Source: JALHST01 sp038316335
GTDB taxonomy: Bacteria > Bacteroidota > Bacteroidia > Flavobacteriales > Flavobacteriaceae
Direction: 5' to 3'
Length of the DNA stretch: 59,127 bases
Assembly (NCBI GenBank): GCA_038316335.1
Contig: JBBQAM010000023.1
Coordinates: 1 to 59,127, forward strand
Each line of letters starts with the position of its first letter. Within the stretch, counting starts at the first letter, position 1. Position numbers and translations under genes: made by a program. Below the pieces are notes generated by a model that ran no database searches, was not told the DNA's origin, and worked only from the letters and a program-made list of their open reading frames with translations. This document shows, in pieces, positions 39,679 through 48,300 of this stretch.

Positions 39679-40845
39679 TTATTCTTCTTTTAAAGATAAG
39701 GGATATATCTCATTTTTCAATAAGGCATACGAGTCATTTTGTAGGTCCCATTTATTGTAATTCCCGGCCGTTGTTATCACGATCAAATCGTTTTTTAAAT
39801 CCCAATAGATATTCTGTCCGCCATTCCCATTAGCTGCAATCATTTCGAACTCGTTATTTTGAAAAAGGTCGGGCCATATCCAGAATTGATATCCATAGGC
39901 ATCGTTTGCAGCTACAACTTTACTAGGAAACTCGATGAACGCGGTAAAAGATTCCGTTACCCAATTTGATGGGATAATCTGCTGGCCATTCCAATTCCCT
40001 TTATTTCGATACATCAGACCAATTTTCATTAAATCCTGCGATGTTAACCGCAATCCTGCAGCTGCAGCAAATTTGTCGGCGCCTTCCCAAACCGAGTATT
40101 TTGTCCATTCAAACTTTTTAATGCCCAAAGGATCAAATAAATATTCTTTAACATAGTTATCTAAAGGGGTTTTTGAAGATCGTTCGATGATTTCCGCTAA
40201 TATTTGGGTGGCGCCTCCATTGTAATTAAATACTTCTCCGGGTGTTGCCTCTAAAGGTTGTTTCAAAACAAAATTAATCGGGTCTAGGTCGATGGCCATT
40301 TGAGCTTCATCATTTTCAGGATTGTCATAGGGCACATCTTCATTCCAAGATAATCCGGTCGTCATGGTTAGAAAGTTCTGGATAGTCCAATTTGCTTTAT
40401 CTCCTACAAAAATGGAATCCATTTCCGGGAAAAAATCCGAAATTTTTTGGTCAACACTTTTTATATATTTTTTGTCAATGGCATTTCCTATACACGTTGC
40501 AATGATACTTTTTGTAATACTACGGATGTCGTGTAGGGTTGAGTCGGTAAATTTTATAGTACCAATAGATCGTCCGTAAATTTGATCTTGACCTTGAAAG
40601 TATTTCTCATAGAACACCCTTCCGTTTTTGGCAATGAGGACGCTATGTATATTTGGGTATTCCTGTTCTTCGATTTTGGTAGTTAAATCATTTAGGCGCA
40701 GCGAATCAATGCCAAGTTCTAAAGGTGAAATGGTTGGAATACTCGCTTCAGTTGATTCGCCGGCATTCACCGTCTTTTCAGATTGATTTTCCTTACAACC
40801 TATGAATACGATTAACAAAAAAGTCGACCAAATTGTATGATTCAT
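39679..40845 (-). CDS. Serine hydrolase lipoprotein of the beta-lactamase/PBP fold
   Basis: A 388-residue exported protein with lipobox cysteine C17 (LIVFIGC). Catalytic SxxK is S109-I-T-K112, and a Y-N-G segment (FNYNGGATQIL) takes the place of Y-x-N. The layout with LTTKIEEQEYPNIHSVLIAKNGRVFYEKYF near the start is typical of the serine hydrolases often annotated beta-lactamase family. Substrate is unknown; peptidoglycan-related or esterase activity is possible. It is unrelated in detail to the serine hydrolase at 12583-13743, which has no signal. Confidence 0.88.
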   Translation of the reverse strand: MNHTIWSTFLLIVFIGCKENQSEKTVNAGESTEASIPTISPLELGIDSLRLNDLTTKIEEQEYPNIHSVLIAKNGRVFYEKYFQGQDQIYGRSIGTIKFTDSTLHDIRSITKSIIATCIGNAIDKKYIKSVDQKISDFFPEMDSIFVGDKANWTIQNFLTMTTGLSWNEDVPYDNPENDEAQMAIDLDPINFVLKQPLEATPGEVFNYNGGATQILAEIIERSSKTPLDNYVKEYLFDPLGIKKFEWTKYSVWEGADKFAAAAGLRLTSQDLMKIGLMYRNKGNWNGQQIIPSNWVTESFTAFIEFPSKVVAANDAYGYQFWIWPDLFQNNEFEMIAANGNGGQNIYWDLKNDLIVITTAGNYNKWDLQNDSYALLKNEIYPLSLKEE

Positions 40846-41049
40846 AATTTTGAGATTTTAATAGGTGTTTCCGACATCTGTTTTGATCAAAGCATCCCAA
40901 ACATGACTTGATGGCGCATGAATATTCAGTCTTGAAATGTTTGTTGCTATAGCGCTTGTCCCATTCTGGTTCTTGTGGCCACATTTGTTGGTAGTTTATA
41001 TGCCTAAGATACAATCTCACCTATAGTGGACAAAACCCAGTTACGATTT

Positions 41050-41481
41050 TTAGTTTGTCTTATTGAATCCCAATTTTTGAATTTTACTGATTTGTATAAT
41101 AGGCTGGATCGAGGTGTATTTTTTTATGTCATTAAGAATGGTATCGATGTTTTGTACGATTACCCTATTATATTCCGCAACATCATAACAGTAAAAATAT
41201 CCAACGGCCACAAAGGGCACTTTGTCATTTGGTGTTCTGCCGGCAATGCCGGTATTAATTTCATAGAATTTCAAATTTTTTCCTAAAAGTCCGGCAACCA
41301 TTGGCATGTGCTTTTTTTGATAATAGTCCATGTCAAAGGTGCTTTTTTCGTCGTTCGGGTACAGTATTGCTACCTTAAACAACCCGGTTTCAGGCACGAT
41401 GGCGTGGTTCAGTTGACTTGATTTACAACTTGCCAATCCTATAAAGGCGAAGATGAGCGCAAAGAATTTAATTTTGATCAT
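41050..41481 (-). CDS. EthD-family lipoprotein
   Basis: A 143-residue protein with a lipobox cysteine C19 (FAFIGLASC) followed by an EthD dimeric alpha-beta barrel domain: FKVAILYPNDEKSTFDMDYYQKKHMPMVAGLLG, then PFVAVGYFYCYDVAEYNRV. EthD proteins are linked to degradation of ethers and quinone-like compounds, but most are unassigned. Export as a lipoprotein is unusual for this small domain and is frequent mainly in Bacteroidota. It precedes, on its own, the MDR oxidoreductase gene. Confidence 0.85.
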   Translation of the reverse strand: MIKIKFFALIFAFIGLASCKSSQLNHAIVPETGLFKVAILYPNDEKSTFDMDYYQKKHMPMVAGLLGKNLKFYEINTGIAGRTPNDKVPFVAVGYFYCYDVAEYNRVIVQNIDTILNDIKKYTSIQPIIQISKIQKLGFNKTN

Positions 41482-41619
41482 ATCAATTGGTTTAATGTTT
41501 TTTGTTTATGGGTACGTTCTTTAGTTTTCAGCGTTCGGATTAAAATGCCGTCGCTACCAAGAGCGTGGTGTGCGCTCAAAACGTTTATGCGCTCCTAGTA
41601 TGTCTTTTATTTAGATTAT

Positions 41620-42588
41620 TTAGATGTTGATGATTACATTCCCCGTTTTTTTGCCAGCAATAACAAATTCATAGGCTTCGGCAATCGCAGCAAGTGAATA
41701 TTCCCGATCTATGATTGGTTTGAATTTTTCAATTGACAATAGATGCCTAATATAAGGTAGCGTTTTTCGAAGGTCATATGGAATAGGGAAAATAACTTTC
41801 TTGTTTCGTCCAAAAGAAGTAAGGATTGCAAAAAATATGTTTTGTGCGTAGGGTCCTAATTCAGAAGAGATATAGACCCCCTCTTTTTTAAGTAAGGGTT
41901 TGCATTTTCCAAAGGTGCTTTTCCCTACGGCATCAAAGATGAAATCATATTTTTCAGTATCGTTTGTAAAATCCTCCTGGGTGTAATCATAAATTTTGTC
42001 GGCACCAAGCGACCGAATTAAATCGCGGTTCTTCGTGCTACAGGTAGCCGTTATATGCACATCGAATTGGTTTACAAATTGTAAGAGTGCCGATCCAATT
42101 GCTCCTGTAGCCCCATTGATAAGTACGCTTTGTCCTGATCGGATGCTGACTTTATGGACGAAGGTATATGCATAATGCGCTCCTTCTAAACTCGCTGCGG
42201 CTTCCTTATAATCTATATTTTCGGGCATGATCAATATATTTCCTTTGGGCATCATGGTCATATACTCGGCTTGGGATTCTAAACCTAAGTCAGTAAATCC
42301 AAAAACGTTGTCGTATCGATTGAGCGACGTGATGTTTTTGCCAACGGCTGCTACGCTACCAGCAAAATCTGTCCCTAGCACAATTTTTCTAGGCTTAAAA
42401 AACCCTAAGATAAAGCGCATGATAAATGGTTTTGCGGTAAGATTTGCACAATCTGTTCTGTTCACCGTAGTTGCCTTGACTTTTATAACTACTTCATTGT
42501 CTTTGGGGATAGGTTTTTCTATTTCCTCAATTTTAATCCCCTTGGGAGAGCAATAGGATTTCCGCACCGCTGCTTTCATTTTTTCCAT
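41620..42588 (-). CDS. Zinc-independent medium-chain (quinone oxidoreductase-type) NAD(P)-dependent oxidoreductase
   Basis: The start at 42588 (MEKMKAAVRKSYCSPKGIKIEEI) is preferred; ATGs further upstream add a short basic stretch not found in the family. The 322-residue protein has the GroES-like N-terminal domain (TTVNRTDCAN, VLGTDFAGSVAAVG) and a Rossmann domain with INGATGAIGSALLQF. Catalytic and structural zinc cysteines of alcohol dehydrogenases are absent, which points to the quinone-reductase/zeta-crystallin subgroup. It probably reduces quinones or alpha,beta-unsaturated carbonyls with NADPH. Neighbouring EthD and OsmC genes fit a detoxification role. Confidence 0.87.
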   Translation of the reverse strand: MEKMKAAVRKSYCSPKGIKIEEIEKPIPKDNEVVIKVKATTVNRTDCANLTAKPFIMRFILGFFKPRKIVLGTDFAGSVAAVGKNITSLNRYDNVFGFTDLGLESQAEYMTMMPKGNILIMPENIDYKEAAASLEGAHYAYTFVHKVSIRSGQSVLINGATGAIGSALLQFVNQFDVHITATCSTKNRDLIRSLGADKIYDYTQEDFTNDTEKYDFIFDAVGKSTFGKCKPLLKKEGVYISSELGPYAQNIFFAILTSFGRNKKVIFPIPYDLRKTLPYIRHLLSIEKFKPIIDREYSLAAIAEAYEFVIAGKKTGNVIINI

Positions 42589-42898
42589 ACTTCCCATTAA
42601 CTTTCTTGCGATGGAGCGCAAGCGCTCGGCTATGAATTCGTTGCCGTATTACACATTGGATGTTCGTTCTTGAATTCGGGATTCCTAAAAGTAATAATTT
42701 ATTATTAAGGCGCGCATCGCTTAATATATCCCCTTTTTAACTAAGGTGTTCGATTATTATGCGTTTGATCCATGAGTTGTATACGTATCAAAGTCTTTTT
42801 CAATACTATTTTCGTAAAGGATGTCCGCGGTTTGGTAGCTGCTGAATAGCTAAATTTTATATGGGTAGTTAACTGAAGGCCTTCTTCAGGTCAACCTT
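42589..42898. other. Intergenic stretch with no recognised gene
   Basis: About 310 bases between osmC and the oxidoreductase gene. A palindrome GAGCGC-AA-GCGCTC sits close to the oxidoreductase start, and a hairpin CTGAAG-AAGGC-CTTCAG on the minus strand follows the osmC stop codon. No convincing frame, promoter pair or RNA was seen. Confidence 0.5.
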
Positions 42899-43303
42899 TT
42901 ATGGAGAAACTTTATTGATTTCGCCAGTGATACTACAGCACGAGCTAAGTGTATTGACTATCGTCCCAAACTTTTCAATATTCCTTTTGAGTAAATTACT
43001 ATTTAAATTGGCGTCTTGACTATAAATATTTAATACGTAATTTATAGTGTTCATTCTTGGAGGTTTTTCAAGTCGTGTTGCACTTACCAGTATTTCGGCA
43101 CGATTGTATTCAAAATTCATTATGGTTGAAAAGCGCTCGACGTTTTTAAGAATACATGCAGAAAATGAGCCCAAAAACAACTCTGCTGGATTTGCAAGGA
43201 GATCCGATGATTCGGGAGTGGTTCCGAAAATAATTTCAGATTGTTTAATTTGTATTGAGGCATTATTTTTTGAGGATGAGCGTGCTGTAATAGAATACTT
43301 CAT
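42899..43303 (-). CDS. OsmC-family protein
   Basis: A 134-residue protein of the OsmC/Ohr fold. The two redox cysteines are C50 (GSFSACILKNVER) and C122/C123 (SSCCSITGE), the latter in the usual CxxxGE-like context. OsmC and Ohr reduce organic hydroperoxides with thiols. The spacing fits a general OsmC-like member rather than a proven Ohr. It lies with other stress genes on the same strand. Confidence 0.88.
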   Translation of the reverse strand: MKYSITARSSSKNNASIQIKQSEIIFGTTPESSDLLANPAELFLGSFSACILKNVERFSTIMNFEYNRAEILVSATRLEKPPRMNTINYVLNIYSQDANLNSNLLKRNIEKFGTIVNTLSSCCSITGEINKVSP

Positions 43304-43401
43304 TTGCGTTTTGATTTTGATTTTCAGCTTTTAGGAAGGTAATCAAAAATCACTTGGAAAGCTTTTATTCGCTATTTTAGACGCACAATCTTACCTGAAT
43401 T

Positions 43402-44091
43402 CTAGTTTATTTCCGAAAATGGGATATTCTGAATGCGATAGGCTTCCCATCCTTCATAATCAAAATGCCACCATTCATATTCATAAACCATAAAACCATG
43501 GTCTTGCATTTTACTTTTAAGTAAATCGCGCAAATGGCGTTGTTCTTCTGTGCCACCGGAATAATTTATATAAGAGCGCTCACTCATTTCATCATAGTGA
43601 CCAGTCATTTCCACTTCTTTACCAGATTCAAGATCATACATGCTTAGATCGATTGCACAACCTCGATTGTGCCTTGAGCCCTCTTTTGGATTGGCTACAA
43701 ATTTTTTATTTTTTAGGGGTGTATTGTCCCAGAATATTTTTGTGACACTCCAGGGGCGATATCCATCATAAATAAGCAAGCCATATCCAAAAGGTTTTAA
43801 TGCTTCATTTACTTTTACCAAAGCTTCGGCGGCCGGTCTTTGCAAAAATACCCTTGCTTCGGTATAAACAGGTCGGCCAACGAGATTGTTGTTTGTGGCA
43901 TACCGTATATCCAAATGGATGGTGGTGTCTAATTTTACCAACTCAGTTAAATCGGAGGATTTAAAATTCCCTTTTTCAAAAGGAGGTTTGGGGGCACAAT
44001 TCAAAAAAAGCAAAAGACACAGTAAGGCATAAATAAAATAATGGGAATTCCGCTTTTTGGTAAGTAGAACGTTTTTGGGTATTTGTTTCAT
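43402..44091 (-). CDS. D-alanyl-D-alanine dipeptidase-like lipoprotein (VanX/DdpX family, M15)
   Basis: A 229-residue lipoprotein with lipobox cysteine C32 (LLFLNC). Zinc ligands H141 and D148 are in SRHNRGCAID, and the catalytic E206 and ligand H209 are in EWWHFDYEG; the YDGYRPWSV block before them is also typical. VanX enzymes split D-Ala-D-Ala. In non-resistant bacteria they recycle cell-wall dipeptides. No vanH, vanA or vanS-like genes are near, so a vancomycin-resistance role is unlikely. Anchoring in the envelope supports periplasmic use. Confidence 0.92.
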   Translation of the reverse strand: MKQIPKNVLLTKKRNSHYFIYALLCLLLFLNCAPKPPFEKGNFKSSDLTELVKLDTTIHLDIRYATNNNLVGRPVYTEARVFLQRPAAEALVKVNEALKPFGYGLLIYDGYRPWSVTKIFWDNTPLKNKKFVANPKEGSRHNRGCAIDLSMYDLESGKEVEMTGHYDEMSERSYINYSGGTEEQRHLRDLLKSKMQDHGFMVYEYEWWHFDYEGWEAYRIQNIPFSEIN

Positions 44092-44524
44092 TCTTCTGGT
44101 TAGTATTTAAAATGATAGGACGCGGTCACTTAGTTCAGTCTGTTTAAAAGCTTCTAATTAGTGAAACCACTTGTATGGTATGTTTAGTTTGAAAGCCAAT
44201 GAAAGGTATTTAATACAAAAAATTTTCAATCTTATTCGGCAAGATTCCTACTGGCCTTTTGTTTTAAATTGTCACCTTCGTTAAAGATTATTACTATAAA
44301 ACCATTCGAATCACCAAGTGCTGCAGCTTTTCCTACTCCAATCTTACCGACTAACCCTTGTTAATTGACATTATCAACGAATTGTATGGTATCGATACGG
44401 TGTACGTAGCCATAACGCGCCTTACACGCAAAAGAGGTTTTCCCATAGATACAGGTTTGTTTGTAAGTTATTTTATGTGTAGATGACTTAACAACTACTA
44501 AATTTAAGGTATTACCAGATTATT
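44092..44524 (-). other. Intergenic stretch with two protein-like open frames, possible gene remnant
   Basis: The gap is 433 bases. On the minus strand one frame is open from 44360 to the TAA at 44232-44234 (42 codons) and reads VGKIGVGKAAALGDSNGF, then IVIIFNEGDNLKQKASRNLAE. Directly upstream another frame is open from 44522 to the TAA at 44361-44363 (53 codons, with TYKQTCIYGKTSFACKARYG). Neither has a normal start. They could be two pieces of one decayed gene. I do not recognise a family. Confidence 0.25.
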
Positions 44525-44920
44525 ATGAAAGGTACAGCACTTCAAAAGCTCGTTTTTGTTTACAATGCCGATTTAGGATTCGGGGCTTCACTCCTTGATG
44601 CGGCGCATAAAATCCTTAGTCCGTCGACCTATAAGTGCCAATTGTGTGAACTTACCTTTGACGCCCTTACCGAAAAAAGGAGTTGGAAAAAATTCCGGAA
44701 GACAACTGATATCCCTATGCAATTCTTACATAGGGATGCCTTCAAAAAACAATATGCCTCAAAGTTTGGGTACGCCTACACCTTTCCGATCGTTTTGAAC
44801 GAAACAAGCTACGGGTTCGAAGTTTTTATAAAGACCGAGGAACTGAATGCGATGAAAGAACCGGAAGAACTAATTTCATTGATTAGAGGCCGACAGGGAA
44901 TTACAGAAGTTGATTCTTAA
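44525..44920 (+). CDS. Conserved small protein of unknown function
   Basis: A 131-residue soluble protein without signal or membrane segment. It has a compact alpha/beta appearance (LQKLVFVYNADLGFGASLLDAAHK, FPIVLNETSYGFEVFIKTEELN) and one CxxC pair in YKCQLCEL. I do not recognise its family. Its last 20 bases overlap the 3' end of engB on the opposite strand, which is common for short convergent genes. A distant thioredoxin-like or redox role is conceivable from the CxxC but not supported further. Confidence 0.75.
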   Translation: MKGTALQKLVFVYNADLGFGASLLDAAHKILSPSTYKCQLCELTFDALTEKRSWKKFRKTTDIPMQFLHRDAFKKQYASKFGYAYTFPIVLNETSYGFEVFIKTEELNAMKEPEELISLIRGRQGITEVDS

Positions 44921-45518
44921 AGAATTCTGAGTTGATGCCCTCAATAAAGGCCAACAATTCATCCCTACCGACTCCTTTTGAAGAAGAAGTCACAAAATAG
45001 CGAGGGGCCTCTTCCCAGATTCCCTCCAACAATTGATTAATATAGCTGGCTACATGTTTCTCAATGGCCTTTGGCTTTAGTTTGTCGGCTTTGGTAAAGA
45101 CGATACTGAAGGGGATTGAATTTTCTCCAAGCCACTGCATAAATTCGAGATCGATAGGTTGCGGTTCATGGCGAATATCTACCAATACAAACGAGCAAAC
45201 GAGTTGGGGTCGCTCAAGAAAATAGTTGGTAATGTATTTTTGAAAGGTTCGTTTGTCTTTTTTGGAAACCTTGGCATACCCATACCCCGGTAAATCTACC
45301 AAAAACCAATTGCCGTTGATCTTGAAGTGATTTATAAGTTGTGTTTTCCCAGGCCTACCTGAGGTCTTCGCCAAACTTTTTCGTTCGGTAAGCATATTTA
45401 TCAAGGAAGATTTGCCAACATTCGAACGACCGATAAAGGCATATTCGGGCAAGGGTTCGTTCGGGCATTTGGCAACATCGGTGTTGCTTATTACAAAGTC
45501 GGCCGATTTAATTTTCAC
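44901..45518 (-). CDS. engB: Ribosome biogenesis GTPase YihA/YsxC (EngB)
   Basis: A 205-residue TRAFAC GTPase of the usual family size. P-loop GRSNVGKSS (30-38), switch region TSGRPGKTQLINHF, G3 DLPGYGYA and G4 TKADKLK are all present. EngB is needed for late assembly of the 50S subunit. It is followed closely upstream on the same strand by an alpha/beta hydrolase gene, with 63 bases between, and probably shares its transcript. Confidence 0.96.
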   Translation of the reverse strand: MKIKSADFVISNTDVAKCPNEPLPEYAFIGRSNVGKSSLINMLTERKSLAKTSGRPGKTQLINHFKINGNWFLVDLPGYGYAKVSKKDKRTFQKYITNYFLERPQLVCSFVLVDIRHEPQPIDLEFMQWLGENSIPFSIVFTKADKLKPKAIEKHVASYINQLLEGIWEEAPRYFVTSSSKGVGRDELLAFIEGINSEFFKNQLL

Positions 45519-45581
45519 ATCGAAAATATTAAATGATAGGAATTTACTGAATAGAAAATGGCTACGGACTACGGGCCCGTA

Positions 45582-46346
45582 TCAAAAACCACGTTGCGCT
45601 AACCAGCTATCCAAAATTTGATTGAATTCATTTGGATGCTCCATCATGGGGGCGTGGCCACATTTTTTAATCCAGAATAGATCTGAATCCGGTAAGAGTT
45701 CATGAAACTCCCTTGCGACATCCGGTGGGGTGACCTGGTCGTTATCCCCCCATATTATACATGTGGGCGTATGCATTTTAGGCAGGTCTTTAGACATATT
45801 ATGCCGAATGGCACTTTTAGCAATGGCCAAGGTCTTTACCAACTTCATGCGGTTATTAACCGTGGCGAACACTTCATCAACAATTTCCTTGGTGGCCACC
45901 TTCGGGTCATAGAAAACATTTTCGGCCTTCTTTTTAATGAATTCATAATCCCCTCGTTTGGGATATCCATCACCCATAGCGCTTTCGTAAAGGCCTGAAC
46001 TTCCGGTTATTACCAAAGCCTTGACCATTTTGGGATACAATTTGGTATGCAGTAGGCCAATATGTCCGCCTAATGAATTTCCTAACAATATTACATCCTT
46101 TAGACCCTTGAATTCAATAAAACGCTCTAGGAATTTGGCAAAATTCTTAACGTTGGTTCGAATGATAGGCAATTCATAGATGGGCAGTTCAGGTACCAAT
46201 ACCTTATAACCTCTTTTGGGGAAGTGTTCGGTAACGCCTTGAAAATTGCTTAAACCTCCCATGAGACCATGTAATATTATGATTGGGGTGCCTTCACCCT
46301 TTTCAATGAACCTAAATTTACCTTCGGTTTTTATATTCTCTTCCAT
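45582..46346 (-). CDS. Alpha/beta-fold hydrolase
   Basis: A 254-residue hydrolase with catalytic triad candidates S91 (GNSLGGHIG), the Asp of IWGDNDQVTPP and the His of KCGHAPMMEHP. An oxyanion-hole HGLMGG (26-31) is present. No signal peptide. Similar enzymes act on esters or lactones in aromatic breakdown, but no such pathway is nearby, so the substrate is unknown. It is divergent from mraZ, with 264 bases between. Confidence 0.9.
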   Translation of the reverse strand: MEENIKTEGKFRFIEKGEGTPIIILHGLMGGLSNFQGVTEHFPKRGYKVLVPELPIYELPIIRTNVKNFAKFLERFIEFKGLKDVILLGNSLGGHIGLLHTKLYPKMVKALVITGSSGLYESAMGDGYPKRGDYEFIKKKAENVFYDPKVATKEIVDEVFATVNNRMKLVKTLAIAKSAIRHNMSKDLPKMHTPTCIIWGDNDQVTPPDVAREFHELLPDSDLFWIKKCGHAPMMEHPNEFNQILDSWLAQRGF

Positions 46347-46537
46347 TCAGGACGCTTGTGGTCTATAGTTGGCAAATATAGGCATTTCCCTAAAATACAA
46401 ACCATTCCTATGTTTTCTCTCGGGTACGAATTAGCAACTTCAAGCGGCTAATGAAATCGGTCTTCGCCATTTTTAAATTAAGGCATTCGGTTTTTTTAAA
46501 GGCATTTATGGCATAAAAGCTAAAATTTACTAACAAA

Positions 46538-46567
46538 GTGGTAAATTGTGGTAAATTGTGGTAATAA
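46538..46567 (+). promoter_or_regulatory. MraZ operator: three GTGGT direct repeats
   Basis: GTGGTAAATT is repeated at 10-base intervals (46538, 46548 and 46558; the third copy reads GTGGTAATAA). MraZ proteins bind tandem TGGG/GTGGG-type boxes spaced by one helical turn in front of the dcw operon. The repeats lie just upstream of the -7 box, so bound MraZ would block the promoter. Confidence 0.75.
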
Positions 46568-46573
46568 TATTTA

Positions 46574-46581
46574 TATATTTG
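46574..46581 (+). promoter_or_regulatory. -7 box TATATTTG of the dcw cluster promoter
   Basis: TATATTTG is a perfect Bacteroidota -7 match directly after the MraZ boxes. A TTG at 46546-46548 is 25 bases upstream, somewhat far for the -33 element. The predicted transcript start near 46588 lies 23 bases before mraZ. Confidence 0.6.
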
Positions 46582-46610
46582 AGTTATTATAAGAAATACC
46601 AACCACTCAC

Positions 46611-47084
46611 GTGATCAATTTCATTGGAACATACGACTGCAAGGCCGATACCAAAGGTAGGGTTATGCTTCCCGTTGCCCTAAAGAATCAGATGGCACCG
46701 GTTGTTAACGATGGTTTTGTAATCAAAAGATCGGTATTTCAGCCTTGCTTGGAACTGTATCCTATGGAGGAATGGAACCTGCTGATGCAGAAAATGAACA
46801 AGAAAAACCGCTTCAAGAAAAAGAACAATGATTTTATACGCCGTTTTTCGGCAGGTGTAAAAGTGGTAGAAATCGATGCGACTGGAAGATTACTGATACC
46901 TAAAAACTTAGTGTCAATTGCGGGTATCGATAAGGAGGTAGTGCTGAGTTCGGCGATCAACATCATTGAAATATGGGACAAGGATAGTTATGAAAAAGTG
47001 TTGGATGAGACCGCAGAGAATTTTGGTGCCCTGGCCGAAGAGGTAATGGGCGATGACGGAGACGACGTGGACCATGTATCATAA
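46611..47084 (+). CDS. mraZ: Transcriptional repressor MraZ of the division and cell-wall cluster
   Basis: Starts with GTG (MINFIGTYDCKADTKGRVMLP) and encodes 157 residues with two SpoVT/AbrB-like half-domains: about 5-55 and about 75-125 (VEIDATGRLLIPKNLVSIAGI). The protein forms ring-shaped oligomers that bind the tandem GTGGT boxes before its own gene and repress the operon. The acidic end (GDDGDDVDHVS) overlaps the start of rsmH. It is the first gene of the dcw cluster, its normal place. Confidence 0.95.
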   Translation: MINFIGTYDCKADTKGRVMLPVALKNQMAPVVNDGFVIKRSVFQPCLELYPMEEWNLLMQKMNKKNRFKKKNNDFIRRFSAGVKVVEIDATGRLLIPKNLVSIAGIDKEVVLSSAINIIEIWDKDSYEKVLDETAENFGALAEEVMGDDGDDVDHVS

Positions 47085-47967
47085 TGCGGTCTTATTAAAG
47101 GAGTCGGTCGATGGACTCATTATAAAAGAGAACGGAATTTACGTCGACGTAACTTTTGGAGGGGGAGGTCATTCACTTGAAATATTGAAAAGATTGGGGA
47201 GTGAAGGGAAATTGTTCGCCTTTGATCAGGACGAAGATGCCCTTGAAAATAACATTCTTGATGAACGGTTTACCCTGATCCATGAGAATTTTAGATATAT
47301 CCAGCAGTTTTTGAAGTTCTATGGCATTCGGAAAGTAGATGGGATATTGGCTGATTTTGGCGTTTCCTCCCACCAATTTGACATTCCTGAACGGGGGTTT
47401 TCAACCCGTTTTGATGCGGACTTGGATATGAGGATGAGCAAAAAGAACCCTATTTCGGCCTTTGAGGTCGTCAATAGGTACGATCATAAAAAACTAGCGA
47501 AGGTTTTTTATGAATACGGTGATTTGCGCAATGCAAATGCCATTGCCGCAAAGATCATCGAACAACGGGCGGGGATACCCATAAAGACGACGCAACAATT
47601 GAAGTCGGTGCTTCAGGAGTTTTTGCCGAAATCAAAAGAGCATAAGATTCTAGCCCAAATGTATCAGGCTATTCGCATCGAAGTAAATGAAGAAATCGAG
47701 GCCATTAGGGAATTTTTACAACAGACTTCTGAATTACTTGATAAGGAAGGGCGATTGAGTATCATTAGCTATCACTCCCTAGAGGACCGATTGGTGAAAC
47801 GATTTATTCGGGCAGGGCAGTTCGAAGGAGAACCTGAAAAGGATTTTTATGGCAATAGTACGGTACCCTTTAAAAAGGTAGGGCCCCTTGTAGTTCCGTC
47901 GAAAGAAGAAATACGAGCAAACAATAGGGCACGCAGCGCAAAGCTTCGCATCGCCGAAAGAATATGA
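47074..47967 (+). CDS. rsmH: 16S rRNA (cytosine1402-N4)-methyltransferase
   Basis: The ATG at 47074 (MYHNAVLLKES) agrees with the family start; an ATG at 47053 would add seven residues and is possible. The gene overlaps mraZ by 11 bases. The 297-residue SAM enzyme has the motif DVTFGGGGHS for SAM binding, ILADFGVSSHQFD and the late SYHSLEDRLVKRF. It methylates C1402 of 16S rRNA near the P site. Placement between mraZ and ftsL is typical. Confidence 0.95.
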   Translation: MYHNAVLLKESVDGLIIKENGIYVDVTFGGGGHSLEILKRLGSEGKLFAFDQDEDALENNILDERFTLIHENFRYIQQFLKFYGIRKVDGILADFGVSSHQFDIPERGFSTRFDADLDMRMSKKNPISAFEVVNRYDHKKLAKVFYEYGDLRNANAIAAKIIEQRAGIPIKTTQQLKSVLQEFLPKSKEHKILAQMYQAIRIEVNEEIEAIREFLQQTSELLDKEGRLSIISYHSLEDRLVKRFIRAGQFEGEPEKDFYGNSTVPFKKVGPLVVPSKEEIRANNRARSAKLRIAERI

Positions 47968-47979
47968 AAAAGTAGTACG

Positions 47980-48300
47980 ATGAAAAAAGGAATATTGGAC
48001 ATTTTAAAAGGTAAGTTTTTGGTGAGTGGCGATGCCCCAAAAAATTGGCTGTTCATCATTTTTGCATCTTTTTTGGCTACGGTAATGATCAGCAGTTCAC
48101 ATAGTGCCGATCGGAAAGTACATCAGATAGCCTCATTGAACGAGGAAGTCAAAGAATTGCGCAGCGAGTTCGTCGATATTCATAAGGCAATTCAAAAATT
48201 AAAACTCGAATCTACCATTTCGCAGATCTTAGAGGAAAAAGGCCTGCAACCTTCCGAAACACCACCAAAAAAAATACGGGTTAAATCAATTAAAGACTAA
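47980..48300 (+). CDS. ftsL: FtsL-like cell division protein
   Basis: A 106-residue protein with one membrane helix at about 24-42 (NWLFIIFASFLATVMISSSHS) followed by a coiled coil (IASLNEEVKELRSEFVDIHKAIQKL). FtsL sequences diverge strongly, so the name rests on topology, size and the position between rsmH and ftsI. It would form the FtsQ-FtsL-FtsB type complex that activates FtsW and FtsI. Its stop codon shares a base with the ftsI ATG. Confidence 0.8.
   Translation: MKKGILDILKGKFLVSGDAPKNWLFIIFASFLATVMISSSHSADRKVHQIASLNEEVKELRSEFVDIHKAIQKLKLESTISQILEEKGLQPSETPPKKIRVKSIKD

Noticed and set aside
39558..39833. A 91-codon plus-strand frame
   Set aside because: Half of it is antisense to the serine hydrolase gene and the other half mirrors the minus-strand frame at 39482-39658, which looks more protein-like.
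43402..44091. Vancomycin-resistance gene vanX
   Set aside because: The protein is of the VanX family, but there is no vanH, vanA, vanR or vanS nearby and it is a lipoprotein; cell-wall recycling is more likely.
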